A DNA stretch of 64,000 nt from Berberis thunbergii (Eukaryota > Streptophyta > Magnoliopsida > Ranunculales > Berberidaceae): assembly GCA_003290165.1 (NCBI GenBank), contig QNQO01000644.1, positions 310,001 to 374,000 of the forward strand. The letters run 5' to 3'. The notes beneath the pieces were generated by a model, which searched no databases, was not told the DNA's origin, and was given only the letters and a program-made list of their open reading frames with translations. Of this stretch, positions 23,417-35,664 are shown one piece after another (within the stretch, counting starts at the first letter, position 1; each line of letters opens with the position of its first letter). Position numbers and translations under genes: made by a program.

Positions 23417-24915
23417 TGACACATATGGTGCATCAATCTGTCCTAACTAATTAATGAATAATGCATTTATATTTAGATTGGCAACCTGAATTTGAGTTTT
23501 CATATTAGTAGCCATACGAACAACCATAACATCAGCAACACAACCAATAACAACAGCAACAAACAACATCAATCGCAAATATATACACAACCTGAATTCC
23601 AATAGCCTGATTTCCAATAGCATTAGCAATATATATTGTAGCAAATGTTTCACTACAACAAATCAAAACAGCTGCTCTCCAACAAAACGACATTGGCAAC
23701 ACTGCTACAACATATATATAGTAGCATAAATTGTGTCCATAACACATCATGTTCATAAAAAATATACTGAGGCTTGTCTAGCAGAGGAGGAGGCGTGAAG
23801 AGGAAGCAGATTCGTTTTTCTTATTGGAGCCGAAGTATTGGAGCTTGCCAAAGAGGAAACAGATTTGGGCCTTTGCTTGCCGAGGCGTGAAGAGGAGCTG
23901 AGCAGCGGAAACGTGAGGAGGAGCAGAGGAGCGAGCGGAGCAGAGGACCTTAGCCACATTCGCAGATCTGCACAGGAGGAGTTTGGAGAAAGAAAAAAAA
24001 AAAAACAAAACAAAACAAAACTTAAAGCCTAAGCTACCTGACTTACTCCCCACAAACTCCCCACTTGAGGATCCTTCACGTGGCAAACACCCTCCCTATG
24101 GCACATTGGCACGTGCCTGGAAGGGTCCGGACCAAGGGCGGGCTACTTGAGCGGACCGTGTAGAATTGTTCAAAATAAAATAAAAGGACCTCAGCAATAA
24201 TCGTGTCCAAAGCTTATATTCAGAAATTTTGTCAATGGTCAATGAAACTAACCAAACATAAATTATTTTCAGTGTTCAAAAAAATGCTAGGCGACCGCAA
24301 ATGAAGGCAATTGTATAAATTCATGCACCGTGCTATACATTTGGCCTGATTCAATGGCTTGTCCTTTATGAGATAAAGCCGTAAATTAAGATCAAACCAA
24401 GTTTAATGGCTCAGAATTAATGGATTAATCCATGAAATCAAATTATATATGCTCAACCTAGGATTTTACGTTTGCCTTCATCTCTCAAATGCTTCGTTAT
24501 ACAACAATAAAAGTATTGGCTTGATTGCTAGTGAGCATATTATTAATCTTAGATTGCCATATAACCAAACGTTATTGTTCAGGTGACAGAAATTACCACA
24601 ATTGCATTAGCTTGATGTTATAATTCGTTTTGAATAGATCGTGTATCATTCTAGTTTCAACCATAAATTGGTTCTTCATCAAATTGCATGTTCTCTATCA
24701 ATTCTAAGAGCAGCGTTGTTATGTAGCAAAAAGTACAAAAAAAAAGTGTGATACGACTAACTTTTTCAAATAAAATATAAAATTAATTATTATTAGTATT
24801 ATTATTGTGAGGGGTTTTTCTGAATGGCCTTGAGATGTGAGATAACAAAGAAGAAGATGGAGGTTGGGATTTAGAAAAAGTTTTTTGTTTACTATTAGAT
24901 TTTCCTCGAGATAAA

Positions 24916-25104
24916 GTTATCATTTTAATTATAACCTTTGATCTTTTTCGAAATGAAGTCTTTGAAATACAAGGTGCGACCTACATGTCAACACCATAAG
25001 AAAGTAACTGTAAGTTATCATTTTAATTATAACCTTTGATTTTTTCGAAATGAAGTCTTTGAAATACAAGGTGTGACCTACATGTCAACACCATAAGAAA
25101 GTAA
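24916..25104. repeat. Tandem duplication, 98-bp period
   Basis: The segment from GTTATCATTTTAATTATAAC through CACCATAAGAAAGTAAC occurs twice in a row (from 24916 and from 25014) with few differences. It lies next to a tRNA-like SINE head at 25107-25180. Confidence 0.8.
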
Positions 25105-25106
25105 CA

Positions 25107-25180
25107 ATGCCGCCGGCGGGTCTCGAACCTAGGAGGTGGGGAATAAATCCACACATCCCTAACCACTCGACCATAACACC
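25107..25180 (-). repeat. tRNA-like SINE head
   Basis: On the minus strand it shows box A TGGTCGAGTGGTTAGGG and box B GGTTCGAGACC, the two internal RNA polymerase III promoter boxes, spaced as in a tRNA. The stems of a functional tRNA do not form well. The 98-bp duplicated sequence follows on its 3' side and may be the SINE body. Confidence 0.5.
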
Positions 25181-25374
25181 ATTAGTTGTATTAAAAGATT
25201 ATTATAGGCAAAAAAATGCAAATAACACCATAACACCACGGTTGTATTATAGGGAAAAAGTGCAAATAACATTTTTTCAATTATCTTAAATATTATTATT
25301 CATAGTATTAAATGGAAACGTACAAGAGGATAAACTGTTTCTTTGAAGGAAAATTCTAGGGGTCGAGGGAAAGG

Positions 25375-25486
25375 GAGCGAGGGATGGGTGTAACCACCCA
25401 TCCTCCTCGCGATGAGTGCACGCACACATCTCCAACATGATGCGCTCATCCCGAGGAGGATGGGTGGTTACACCCATCCCTCGCTC
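25375..25486. repeat. Long hairpin (foldback) sequence
   Basis: Arm GAGCGAGGGATGGGTGTAAC...GATGAG (25375-25418) is matched by its reverse complement at 25443-25486 with about two mismatches, separated by about 25 bases. Within each arm, GATGGGTG and CACCCATC also pair. It is GC-rich in AT-rich surroundings. No coding capacity. Confidence 0.8.
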
Positions 25487-26711
25487 TGTAGCAAAGCTCT
25501 TCCTTGAATATATCTCATGTGTGTCCCCAAGCTCATAGGTGAACCTTGATGTCTATCCACAAATTATATGGATCATCCACCTAAAAAAAAGGATAATTGT
25601 GTGGGAGGTCCCTTGAATTGCCAAGTGTTAAAAGGAGTAAAAGTTACATAAAAGGGGTTATTCCCATAGGAAGTGAGCATGCTTTCCAAGTCAAGTTGAA
25701 AGCATAAAAAGATGATTTGCAAAGTCTCTTCAGTTCCTTCATTGGTTATTGATTCTCAAGTCAAATGCGTAGATAGCTCAAGTAATGCCTTGAGGTTGCT
25801 CCGGTACTTAATTCTCAATATTCTTTTTTGCCTCAAGATTCTAAACTAAAGTTTATCTCATGACTGAGGTCATTCATGCAATTTGAAGAAAAATAAAAGA
25901 GTAGGTTTGGATATTTGTCCATAAATTCACTTTGTATAAAATATCCATCATGACCAACTTCAGTCATTTGAGTTGTAATAAATTTTGTTCATGATTGTTA
26001 ATTTTCATGTTTATAAATTTTGCATATGTATCTTGGCATTAAATTGGATGTAATTGATATGGTATTATGTTTAACTTTTGTAAATTATTAAAGTTATAAT
26101 AAAAAACTTAAAACCACTTAGGCACCCGCTCGCCGCCTAGCACTTTTTAAAACACTGGTTACGCACAAGTCATACTCACCAAGGGGAAGTTGCTGACACT
26201 TGAACATGAACTCTATCAGAACTCTATCTCGTTTGAGAGGTGGAAGAACTCTTGGAGCTTACATTCGGAGTGCCAGTAAGAGTGACTAGGGTTTGACTTT
26301 TTTCCAATTTCTACTTACTTTTAGTTTCTTATCGGGTTTAATAACTTTATTCACCCTATCCCACTTGGAAACACTCTTGAACTTGACCATCACTCAGACA
26401 CTCGAAAGGACGAAACAACTAAGGAAAGAAATAAAGATGCTCGAGACGCACTACATGTCTCAAAACTATATACTCGGCTAGAAAGATTGAAGAATTCACC
26501 ATGCAACTCCTCAAATTTATATGAGTAGTGAGCGGGATCTGATGGACACCCCATATATAACTGCTACAACCTACAACGGTTTAACTGTTTGTATTCCATC
26601 CAATCAGAATGCGCCACGGGGCACCTGGGATGGCAGAGGGACAACCAACTGAAATGCTCGCCTACACTCGGAATTCCTTAGCACAACAATCGAAATACCC
26701 ATGGGGGCGAC

Positions 26712-27118
26712 TGATAGTGCAAAATTTACATAGTCTCGACTTGAGACTAGGCATAGTACCTGGACCATACTTGTCATTGCCCGAGACACATAATATTGCT
26801 TGAACAATGCAGCCAGCTAGCAGATCTTGCCAGGTGTAGTACCTAAATCATGGGGGATATCATGGATACAGAGATACGATCATATAGATATAAAAGTACA
26901 CTCATTCTCACTATTACATTAAACAACACTGAGACAAACATGGCATTCTCTAAACTACTATCTATCTTATGACACGCTTACATTTAAACTTGGTACTTAC
27001 TTGGGACGGAGGCGCGGAGTCTTCGCCCTGATCCGAGCCCAAATTAGAGTTTGTGCAAGTACTAGCTCTCGTCCTTTAAGGCATTATCTAATCGTTGCAG
27101 GAGAAGTTTTGATCAACA
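26712..27118 (+). mobile_element. Possible solo or terminal LTR
   Basis: A purine tract ATGGGGGCGAC precedes TGATAGTGC, and the segment ends in GATCAACA, so it starts TG and ends CA. Inside is a TATA-like GATATAAAAGTACACTC. These suit a 3' LTR, but no second copy, primer site or coding region could be confirmed, so this is tentative. Confidence 0.3.
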
Positions 27119-27187
27119 ATATTTTTACCCACTAAGGACAATGATGCAAATTTAACTTTTTTTGCACCCATTACAATCGGTATAAAG

Positions 27188-27365
27188 TAGGGCTGGGCAT
27201 TTCAGACCGAATAACCGGACCGAATAAAAAACTGAAACGATCGGGGAGGTCTTTTAATAATATTTTACTGTTCGGTCCCAAAAACTAGACTAAACCGATA
27301 TTTACGGTTCGGTCCTCGGTTGTAATTCTTAAAATCACTAGTTAACCGGCTCGACCCGACTTAAA
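27188..27365 (+). mobile_element. Left end of a hAT-like element of the GGTTCGG family
   Basis: TAGGGCTGGGCA followed by repeated CGGACCGAAT and ACGGTTCGGTC motifs, like the ends of the elements at 28403, 50526 and 60282. No matching right end was found before the ubiquitin pseudogene, so it seems truncated. Confidence 0.45.
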
Positions 27366-27854
27366 TTATGCCTTTGAAAATCTTAGTAATTGCAAGTGGA
27401 CTTTCAATAATGAAGTCTCTAGAAAGCTCTATTCGTTGCCAACTTCATCACCAAAGAAAAAAGAAACAAAGCTTATTACAGGGTTTATTCACATTTTCCC
27501 ATCCCCCTCTTTGCCTATTCTTCCTCTTCTCCTTATCTTATTTTCTTCGCCTCCTCGTAGACTCATCGTCCTCCTCCATGCCTCATATTCCTCTTATCAT
27601 TCTCTTATTTTCTCCGCCTCCTCGCAGACTCTCCCTCCTTGCAGACTCCTCTCCGCCTCCTTCCTTTCCACATACTCGCAAACTCATTTTCCTTCCCCCC
27701 TCCTTGCAAGATTCCCTTCCTCTCATTCTCCTACCTCCCATAGTGTGTGTGTTTGTGAAGTGAGTTGAGATTTGAGATGAGACTGATGTAGTTGCAGATT
27801 AGCAAGTTGTAGAAAAAACGAGATCCAGAAAAAGAGAGATAGAGAGGTGGGAAG

Positions 27855-28241
27855 ATGCAGATCTTCGTGAAAACCCTAACAAGGAAGACAATCACCCTTG
27901 AAGTCGATTCATCTGACACAATCGACAACGTCAAGACCAAGATCCAAGACAAATAAGGGATTCCACCTGATCAGCAGAGGTTGATCTTCGCGGGTAAGCA
28001 GCTTGAAGATGGTCGTACTCTCGCTATCTACAATATCTAGAAATAGTCGACACTCCATTTGGTTCTTCATCTTCGTGGTGGGATTATCGAGCCTTCTTTG
28101 ATGGTTTTGTTTAGAAAGTACAATCAGGATAAGATGATCTGTCGCAAGTGCTACGCTTGTCTCCATCCCCGTGCTGTGAATTGTAGAAAAAAGAAGCATG
28201 GTCACAACAACCAGTTGAGGCCAAAGAAGAAGATCAAGTAG
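27855..28241 (+). pseudogene. Ubiquitin-RPL40 fusion pseudogene
   Basis: Reads [17 protein letters not shown] at the start, [20 protein letters not shown] in the middle and [13 protein letters not shown] at the ubiquitin-L40 junction, then [19 protein letters not shown] and [10 protein letters not shown] at the end. The functional gene makes ubiquitin joined to ribosomal protein L40. At least three in-frame stops interrupt the ubiquitin half (27951-27953 and two near 28038-28046), and substitutions such as a lost cysteine in the L40 zinc motif (KKHGHNN) are present. It is continuous, without introns, consistent with a processed copy, though no clear poly(A) tail is seen. Confidence 0.9.
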
Positions 28242-28402
28242 ATGAGATTGCAGGGGCTCTCATTAGGTTTACTGTGTTGCGTATTAAGAAGGATTTCAGA
28301 TGTGAAGTAAATTTAAGAAAACTAGGATTCATACCCTTCATCTGTTTCAAAATCATTTTGTTTTTCTATCCACCAAAATATTAGCTTGTTTTGGGTAATT
28401 TG

Positions 28403-29221
28403 TAGGGGTGGGCAGACGGGTTGAGGAACCGCGGATTCAAACCGAATCAGATCGTTTTACTCCAAACGGTTCGATTTTTATTTTTAAAATTATGAAACGA
28501 TTCGGTTCGGTTTCGGAACCGTTCTTAAACGGTTCGGTTCCGATCCGATAATTAAACAGTTAGATAATAAATTTAAAACCAGAGTCAATCTCACAACAAT
28601 GTCTATATGGCCGAGTGGTTAAGGAGACAAATTTTAAATTTGTTGGGCTACGTCCGCGCAGGTTTGAACCCAGTCGACGTTTTTATTTTTTACTTTTTTT
28701 TCTTCATTTAACAGAAACCATGCAGGGGTGAACGTGCTTGATTGCTTGTAAAATGAGCTATGTATTGTTAAGATGTTATTAAGTTTGATTTCACTTTAAG
28801 AATTATATGTAACTTTATCCTATTGAGATAGATAGATATCTATTAATGAATTGTGAATTTGACATTTTCTATCTTTCACATGTTGTGTGAGATGAATGAG
28901 CTGTTGCTTATCAAATTTGACACTTCACTACTTGTGCAGTTGTGCTAGGGTGGCCTAATATTGAAACATTCCACATCTAGTGGGGGAATAGAAATAATTT
29001 TTAGTTTATCACCAACTCTTACTCGCAGTGGGATGTATCTTCAAGATTGCATAATATTATACAGGAACCGTTTGGAATCGAACCGTTTACAACGGTTCGA
29101 GTTAGGTTCGGTTCCAACGTTCAAAATGAAGGAACCGATCCGAATCGGAACCGTTAAAATTTAAACGTTTCGAGTTAGGTTCCTCAAAATTTGGAATCGA
29201 TCCGAACCGTGCCCACCCTTA
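28403..29221. mobile_element. hAT-like non-autonomous element with GGTTCGG subterminal repeats
   Basis: 819 bp. Left end TAGGGGTGGGCA, right end TGCCCACCCTTA (inverted, one base shorter in the C run). Both subterminal regions are crowded with GGTTCGG/CCGAACC-like motifs (28480-28560 and 29060-29215). Flanking 8-mers GTAATTTG and ATCATTTG match at six of eight positions, as a worn 8-bp duplication. The interior contains a tRNA-Ser relic. Confidence 0.65.
28601..28679 (+). tRNA. tRNA-Ser relic with anticodon TTA (probable pseudogene)
   Basis: Starts GTCTATATGGCCGAGTGG, keeps the serine-type long variable arm GTTGGGCTACGTCCGCGC and a T-loop GGTTTGAACC, and is followed by a T-run terminator. Compared with plant tRNA-Ser(TGA), the anticodon loop reads TTTTAAA, putting TTA where TGA stood. 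Three bases are missing on the 3' side of the T stem and the acceptor stem is mismatched. It is 79 bases, shorter than usual, so probably not functional. Confidence 0.6.
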
Positions 29222-31657
29222 ATCATTTGAAATTGATTTAATTTTGCATGAAGACGTTTAATGAGCTTATAATCTGCTTTTTATTCGCCATTCAATAAGG
29301 AATTAGTATTCATGCCTCATATTCCTCTTATCATTCTTACCCATTTTCTTCCTATCCTCATTAGCAAATACTTCCCCTGTGGTTTTCTCCTTTACGTTTT
29401 TGGATTGCAAGATCGTACTCTAAACTTTAAACTGAATCTATGCATAAGAACTCAACAACAAGAAGAACAAGACAAACACAAGAAAATAAGGAAGAAAACA
29501 AGAGTTGTGTTTGTTTGTTCAACTTTCAAGAATGAATTTTGATTCATTCATTGAAGGCCTCCAAAAGATAGATAGATAACCCACACAGAAAATTTTAGTG
29601 AACCCAGAAAGAAAGCAAAGCTTGAAAAGAGAGAGGGGTGGCAGATTTTGCTTTGCAATAGTAGCAATGAGTGATGTGTGACTCAGAATAGATAGACTTA
29701 GATCACTTTTCTGAAGCTATGATGCTTTTTATTTTAATAGTAAGTACCAGTAGCAGGGAAGAAATGAGATAACCCAACCCAACCCAACCCAACCCAAGGC
29801 AAACCATATGCTAAACTGTTGAACTAAAGTCAGTCAGAATATCCAAAAGGAATTAGGAAATCAATGGAAAGAAGAAAAAAACATACTGAAATTGAGTGTA
29901 GAATCGGCTGCCTTCTGGGGTCCTCATGTGAGAGAGAATTGAAAAACAAACATTTGACACTCAACCAGCCAGTAACCTCATTAGCTCATATTTGCTATAA
30001 CTCACCACTAAGTACAACCTAAAACTAAAACTAGGTGCTCTGTTATGACACTTGCCTTTATGAGATAGAAGAAAAAAAGACTAAGATATGTCCCCAATAC
30101 TCAAAACTAATTTCATTTTTTTTTATTAAGCCACATCCCTCTGATGTTTGCTATCATTCATGGCCTCTAAATCCTTCTTTTGTCTATTAGGACAACTCTG
30201 CCACTGTTATTCAACCATTTGAATCAAATTAGAGAGTTATTTCCCCATTTTGACGAGCCCCCACCATTTCTTTTATGTAAACCTTAATATGATGTGGTTT
30301 ATATCAGGCTCATCTCAATTGTCCTTGTGACAAAAAATAACAATTTAATCATCAAAATTACTGTGAATAAAATAGATAATGTGGCGCAATAGATGTTGAA
30401 AAGAAAAAGAAAATCAAATATCTCGAAAGGGAGAATAGAAGAAATGAAAATTTTCGAAGAGAATAATTTAGAGAGAATTGTAGTATAAAAAATAATAATA
30501 AAGATGATAATTTAGAGAAAAATATAATTTGATTAATTAATTATATGTTCGTTACAATGCTTAAGCTTTCACTCCTTTAATAAAAAAAAATAGTCGTACC
30601 TAAAATAGAAAACTTACAGCTTCTACCCCAATGAGGTTTGATACACGGCCATTGATGATGAACCTACCCCACTAACATCATCATGATTCATGATTCATGA
30701 GACCCAAACCCATATTCTAAATTTTTTGCCAACATGGATGGACTATCTGTTGTCTCAAGTTTAACATTGTTTGTTGTATCAACAACTCTTTTTTCAAGTC
30801 GGAGTCTGAACTCAATCCATCTTGAATGCTAATAAAACAGTATCAAGTGAGATTGAGTGAAGCAATTAATTTAAAAGACAAGACATGGTCTTGCATGCCT
30901 GCCAGCCAGTCCAGAGCTCAGCAAACACACTACTTTCCTTTTTCTTATATTTTCTCCTATCTCAAAACCTCTCTGGCTGCCTACTTCACTTTGGACAGAT
31001 TCCTCAACTCTCTCTCTCTCTATCTACAGTTCAGAACATGATCCTTAGCTTCACTCATTCGTTAACTCCCCCTTTTATCAGATCCCTCCTTTAGTCCCCT
31101 CTCAATCCCTCTCCCCTTACTTAAATTAGTGTACTAGCTCTGCTCAGTCTGTGTCTTTGACTTGCTTCCAATCTTCACACTTGGGTTTCTTCTAATTTCT
31201 CACTCACATCTGTTTTGGAAGAATATTACTGGTTTTAGACTGTCTTTTGAGCTGTTGCTGAGCTGAATCAGGTGCCTTAGGACCAATTTTTTCTTAAATT
31301 TTATCTGCTGCTGCTTCTTTTTCATCATCTAAGTAGCTCTAATTGCAGTTGCGTTTTGTTTTTTCAAAATTTCAAGCTATTTTTCTTCTGCAGTGGGTTC
31401 TGAGAAATGGGTATAGGTTATTTATGTTTTTTCAGTCTGTTTTGAGCTTTTAGTAAGCTAAAGTAGTAATCTTTATGAGTTTCTATCTATTCATTGTTTG
31501 TTTTGCATTAATAGGTCTCTATGTTGAAGTCCCATGCCTGATAACTAATAGCATGTCTAGTCTTTAGATTTGGAGGTGTATTTGTTGAAAGAGTAGGGTT
31601 TCTTTCTTTCTTTCTCTCTTAACCCATTTTGGAATTGTTTTACTTTTCAAAGGGGTT
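29222..31657 (+). promoter_or_regulatory. Upstream region and 5' leader of the GH17 gene
   Basis: No gene seen. An (AACCC)4-5 microsatellite is at about 29770-29796. From about 31005 a CTCTCTCTCT tract and pyrimidine-rich sequence resemble a long plant 5' UTR leading to the ATG at 31658. No certain TATA box or transcription start was identified. Confidence 0.35.
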
Positions 31658-34600
31658 ATGGAGTGGTTCCGTGGAGTGATTGGGGTGGTTTTACTCTCTA
31701 TGGTGGCCTCAGTAAATGGTATTGGTGCTAACTGGGGAACACAAGCAACCCATCCTGTGCCACCTCCTACAGTGGTTCAACTACTTAGAGAAAATGGTAT
31801 TCAGAAGGTGAAGCTCTTTGATGCAGATTATGACACTTTAAAAGCTCTAGCTAAGTCTGGTATTGAAGTCATGGTGGGTATTCCTAATGACATGCTTGCA
31901 ACCATGGCCAGTGGTGTCAAGGCAGCTGAAAAATGGGTATCCAAGAATGTCTCTACACATGTCAACAATGGCGTAAACATTCGGTGAGCTTATCTTCTTT
32001 AATACCTGCAATTCCTTATCATTTCTTACCTTTTCTTGAATATTATGCATCTTCATTGGTATGTTTAGGGTTCCATAGACAATTATTACATTCTGCATTT
32101 ATATGTTATGTTCTGTTTCCCAACTAAATTTCAGTGATTACTTGTTATGGAAAATGCAGATTTTAGTTATATAATTGAATAATTGATTGCCAAAAATTCC
32201 TTTTTCGTCCAAGACAACCAAATTTCTTAAAAATTAAATGTAAGAGCTAAACCAAGCCACCCTCGATGGCCAGGTTTTGGAATTACATCACGGCATAGGT
32301 TGATGAGTTTGAATGCTTTATCTTATGTTAAAGGTTCTCAGTTCTAACATCCTTTACACGAAGCAAATATAATGAGAAACTCAAAAGTATCCAAAACCAA
32401 ATATTGTCTTCTGAGATTAAACCTAATGTACAAAGCAACTAGTAGGGTAGTAGACCTACTATCTAGTAGTTTTTTCTAATTCCCGTTGAACAGGGATAAC
32501 CCGCAGCTTTTCTAAAATGAAAAAGGGATATATTTTTATAGATGCTAGGGATGGGTTTATGGAGTGTACATATTTCATTGTCCATCTATTACTGAAAGAT
32601 TGGGGTCCCTTAGGAACATCAAGGTGCCACTTTTTTGTCAGATCCATATAATGGAGGCATAAATGTTCAGAAAACAAATTCAGGGAATGCTAATTGAGTT
32701 TCATGTAGCAATGAAATTAAGTGTACTAACTCCCCTTATGGCCTTCACTCCGGTTACTCTTCCCTCGTCTTTTGTCACTCCTTAGACCTTAGTAAATCGG
32801 TATGACTAGGTGAGCCAGCATATGTTGCAAGCACCAATGTATCCTAAGATCAATCACTCATCATGCTCGTTCTTTGCCACATGGGGACAAGTTTTATGAT
32901 GGGAAGTTTTTTAGTCAGTCTCCTTGACTATGAGTCTATGACTCATGTGGCCCGCCCAGAAAAAGTGGTTTGGGATTTTGTGTTCAAAGCATTGTCCAGG
33001 ATTAACAGCAGTGCATACTAAGAAAGTCAATGCACAGTCATGTACAATGAGACTTAAATCCAGTTTGAAGACATTGATGATTCTAGAAGAGGCAGAATGT
33101 AACACTTAACTCAGTTTGAAGACACAGATGATTCTAGAAAAGTTAGAATGTAACAGAGAATAAACAAGAGTAGTGAAAACCTTTTAACAGGATTCGAATC
33201 GAGTAGGATTCTCTCAGCAGACCACAAACGTTTGATGTCAACCTTTTTTATTTTTTATTCTTATTTTTTCCCCAATAAGTCTCTTCTATTTTTATGTTAC
33301 TTAACAGATACAGAATCCCTTAGGTTCTGACTTAAACATAGCATGTCTCAGTAGAAAAAAATTGTCATTATTATTTAATAATAAATCATCATAATCATTT
33401 CCAGTGAAAGTAGGTTACGAGGCCACTTCTATTAACTGAGAGCAAAAATGATAAAAATAAGAGATAAGAAGATGTGATGCTGTTCAGATACATGACCCTA
33501 GTTGAACTCAACATATAATCCCAGTTGAAGCAAATACCTTCAAAGGGTGGATCGCCCTTGAAACAAACCATGTTCTTACAAATGTCTATACGTGCAATTA
33601 AATTTACAGAATTTATTAATGGAATTCCTTTATTAGATAAGTGTGTCATTGTATCCATATCAGGTACCAGTCGATAAATCTATCAATTTTTTGTATATTT
33701 CTTTATACCAACTTTTTTTGGATACTTAGCTGCTCAGAATCCCCGACAAGCCAGAGTGGGCGCGAGGTATCATAGCAAAGTACTAAACACTGTATTGGCA
33801 ATTGGCATACTTAACTAGATATAGCATTGCTTGTACGCATTGTATTCTTCGTCATTTAGTGCTACTTCAGTTTTGAGTTATTTGTCACTGGGATTGTTTC
33901 CCTTTTTTAGATTCCATATACTACAGTATTTTTGCATGATTTACCAAACTTCTTTTTGTAGGTGTGTCGCTGTAGGAAATGAACCGTTCTTGCAGACATA
34001 CAATGGAACCTTCCTTAGAACGACCTTTCCTGCCCTCCAAAATGTCCAGTCAGCTCTCATAAAAGCTGGTTTGGCTAACAAAGTGAAGGTCACCATACCC
34101 CTCAATGCAGATGTCTATGAGAGTTCTACAAATGTTCCATCTGGTGGCGACTTCCGTGCTGACATCCACGATCTCATGCTTGCCATTGTTAAGTTCTTGA
34201 GTGACAATGGAGGTCCCTTCACAGTCAACATTTACCCCTTCATAAGCCTCTACATTGACCCAAACTTTCCTGTTGATTATGCTTTCTTCGATGGTGCAGC
34301 AACACCAATTGCTGATGGTTCCAATAGCTACACCAACATGTTTGATGCAAATCATGACACTCTCGTTTGGGCTCTACAAAGAAACGGATTTGGAAACTTG
34401 CCCATCATCGTTGGAGAGATGGGGTGGCCTACTGATGGTGACAGGAATGCAAATATTCTCTATGCTCAACGTTTCAACCAAGGATTCATGACCCGTGTCT
34501 CGTCTGGGAAAGGGACCCCTATGAGACCAAGCCCTATTGATGCCTACTTGTTTAGTTTGATTGATGAGGATGCCAAGAGTATTCAGCCTGGAAATTTTGA

Positions 34601-35078
34601 ACGACATTGGGGTATATTTTACTTTGATGGAGTCCCCAAATACCAACTTAATCTTGGAACAACAAATGCTGGCTCTTTAATTGCAGCAAAAGGCGTCCGC
34701 CATCAGGCCCAAAAGTGGTGTGTGATGTCACCGTCCTCGAAACTCGATGACCCAAGTGTGTCTCCGAGTGTTAGTTATGCATGTGGGCGTGCAGACTGCA
34801 CGAGCCTTGGATATGGAACATCTTGTGGGAATTTGGATGCCCGAGGGAACATCTCATTTGCTTTTAACAGCTACTACCAGATTAATAATCAGCTTGACAT
34901 AGCTTGCAAGTTCCCCAACCTTTCCATGATCACAAAAACAGACCCTTCAACTGATTCTTGCAGGTTTCCTGTAATGATTGAGCAATATTATTCAGGCAGT
35001 GAGCTGAGAATTCAGAAGCCGCAAAATCTGATCAGTCTGGTAGTGGGCCTGGTCTTCATTTGGTCAACAGTGCTATGA
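31658..35078 (+). CDS. Glucan endo-1,3-beta-glucosidase (GH17 with X8/CBM43 domain), GPI-anchor type
   Basis: Cell-wall enzyme that cleaves beta-1,3-glucan (callose). Two exons, 31658-31983 and 33962-35078, give an intact 480-residue protein. An N-terminal signal peptide ([15 protein letters not shown]) precedes the GH17 barrel, which starts IGANWGT. The catalytic acid lies in VAVGNEPF (exon 2 start) and the nucleophile in [13 protein letters not shown]. From about residue 350 a cysteine-rich X8 domain follows ([33 protein letters not shown]). The C-terminus is hydrophobic ([16 protein letters not shown]), as for GPI attachment. Family members of this kind act at plasmodesmata or the plasma membrane. 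Arabidopsis At4g31140 and At5g58090 are the likely counterparts, matching the neighbouring genes. The 1978-bp intron contains no recognised element. Confidence 0.93.
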
Positions 35079-35664
35079 TTTTTCTAGCTTTTTATTTGTG
35101 GACCTTTTTTTTTTTTTTTTTTTTTTTTTATAAAAATTTTCTCATTCTAGTTTCAGTATTTAGTAGCTTTGTAGTTGCACTGTAGCAGAACAAGTTAGCG
35201 AAAATGGTACGATTTTTGGTGTAGAGATGGTTGGATTTTAAGCACCTTGTAAAGATGGGCATTTGAATGGTAGAAACACCAATTTATCAGGATGTTGCAG
35301 GTGAAAGGGTTAATGAGTAAAGATTTGTGCTGCTTAGATAATGACCTACGCTGCCTTCAGATAAGGTTAGGCTATGGAAGGATTTTGAAATTTCAGTTTA
35401 GATCAGATTATCTGAAGCACATAGGGTGAACTAACAAGTTCAGACTAATTCAGGATTGAGCTCATGTTTTCAGTTGAATAAAATCAGCTCCACAGGGAGA
35501 ATCTGAATTCTAATTTTCAAAATTTTATGCTCATGCTCGGATTAATGGATAACTTCTACCTACAACTGCAGACTTGAATGATGAAAAAAATATCAAGTGT
35601 CCAATAGTTTGTTGTTGCTAAAAAAAAAAAACCCTTTTGGTTTTTGAGCTATATCGATGCAGAT

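Larger units (their letters stand above)
22175..24171. mobile_element. Mutator-like element carrying host gene pieces (Pack-MULE type)
   Basis: Two inverted arms of about 395 bp, 22175-22571 and 23778-24171, both starting at their outer end GAACAATTCTACACGGTCCG and ending CTCCTCCTCTGCTAG. The arms differ by scattered substitutions and small indels. An 8-bp direct repeat AAAATAAA lies just outside (22167-22174, 24172-24179), in low-complexity DNA. No transposase is present. The interior carries an NBS-LRR fragment, a CCHC zinc-knuckle fragment and AT-rich filler. Long inverted ends plus captured host exons are the hallmark of a Pack-MULE. The left end is about 260 bp upstream of the start codon of the At5g58100-like gene, so it sits in or beside its promoter. 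Confidence 0.8.

Noticed and set aside
23838..24032. 64-codon open frame in the Mutator-like element
   Set aside because: It lies in the right inverted arm, with a mirror frame in the left arm; a product of GA-rich terminal repeat sequence.
29770..29796. Telomere-like repeat
   Set aside because: The unit is AACCC, not the plant telomere unit CCCTAAA, and only four to five units are present; a plain microsatellite.
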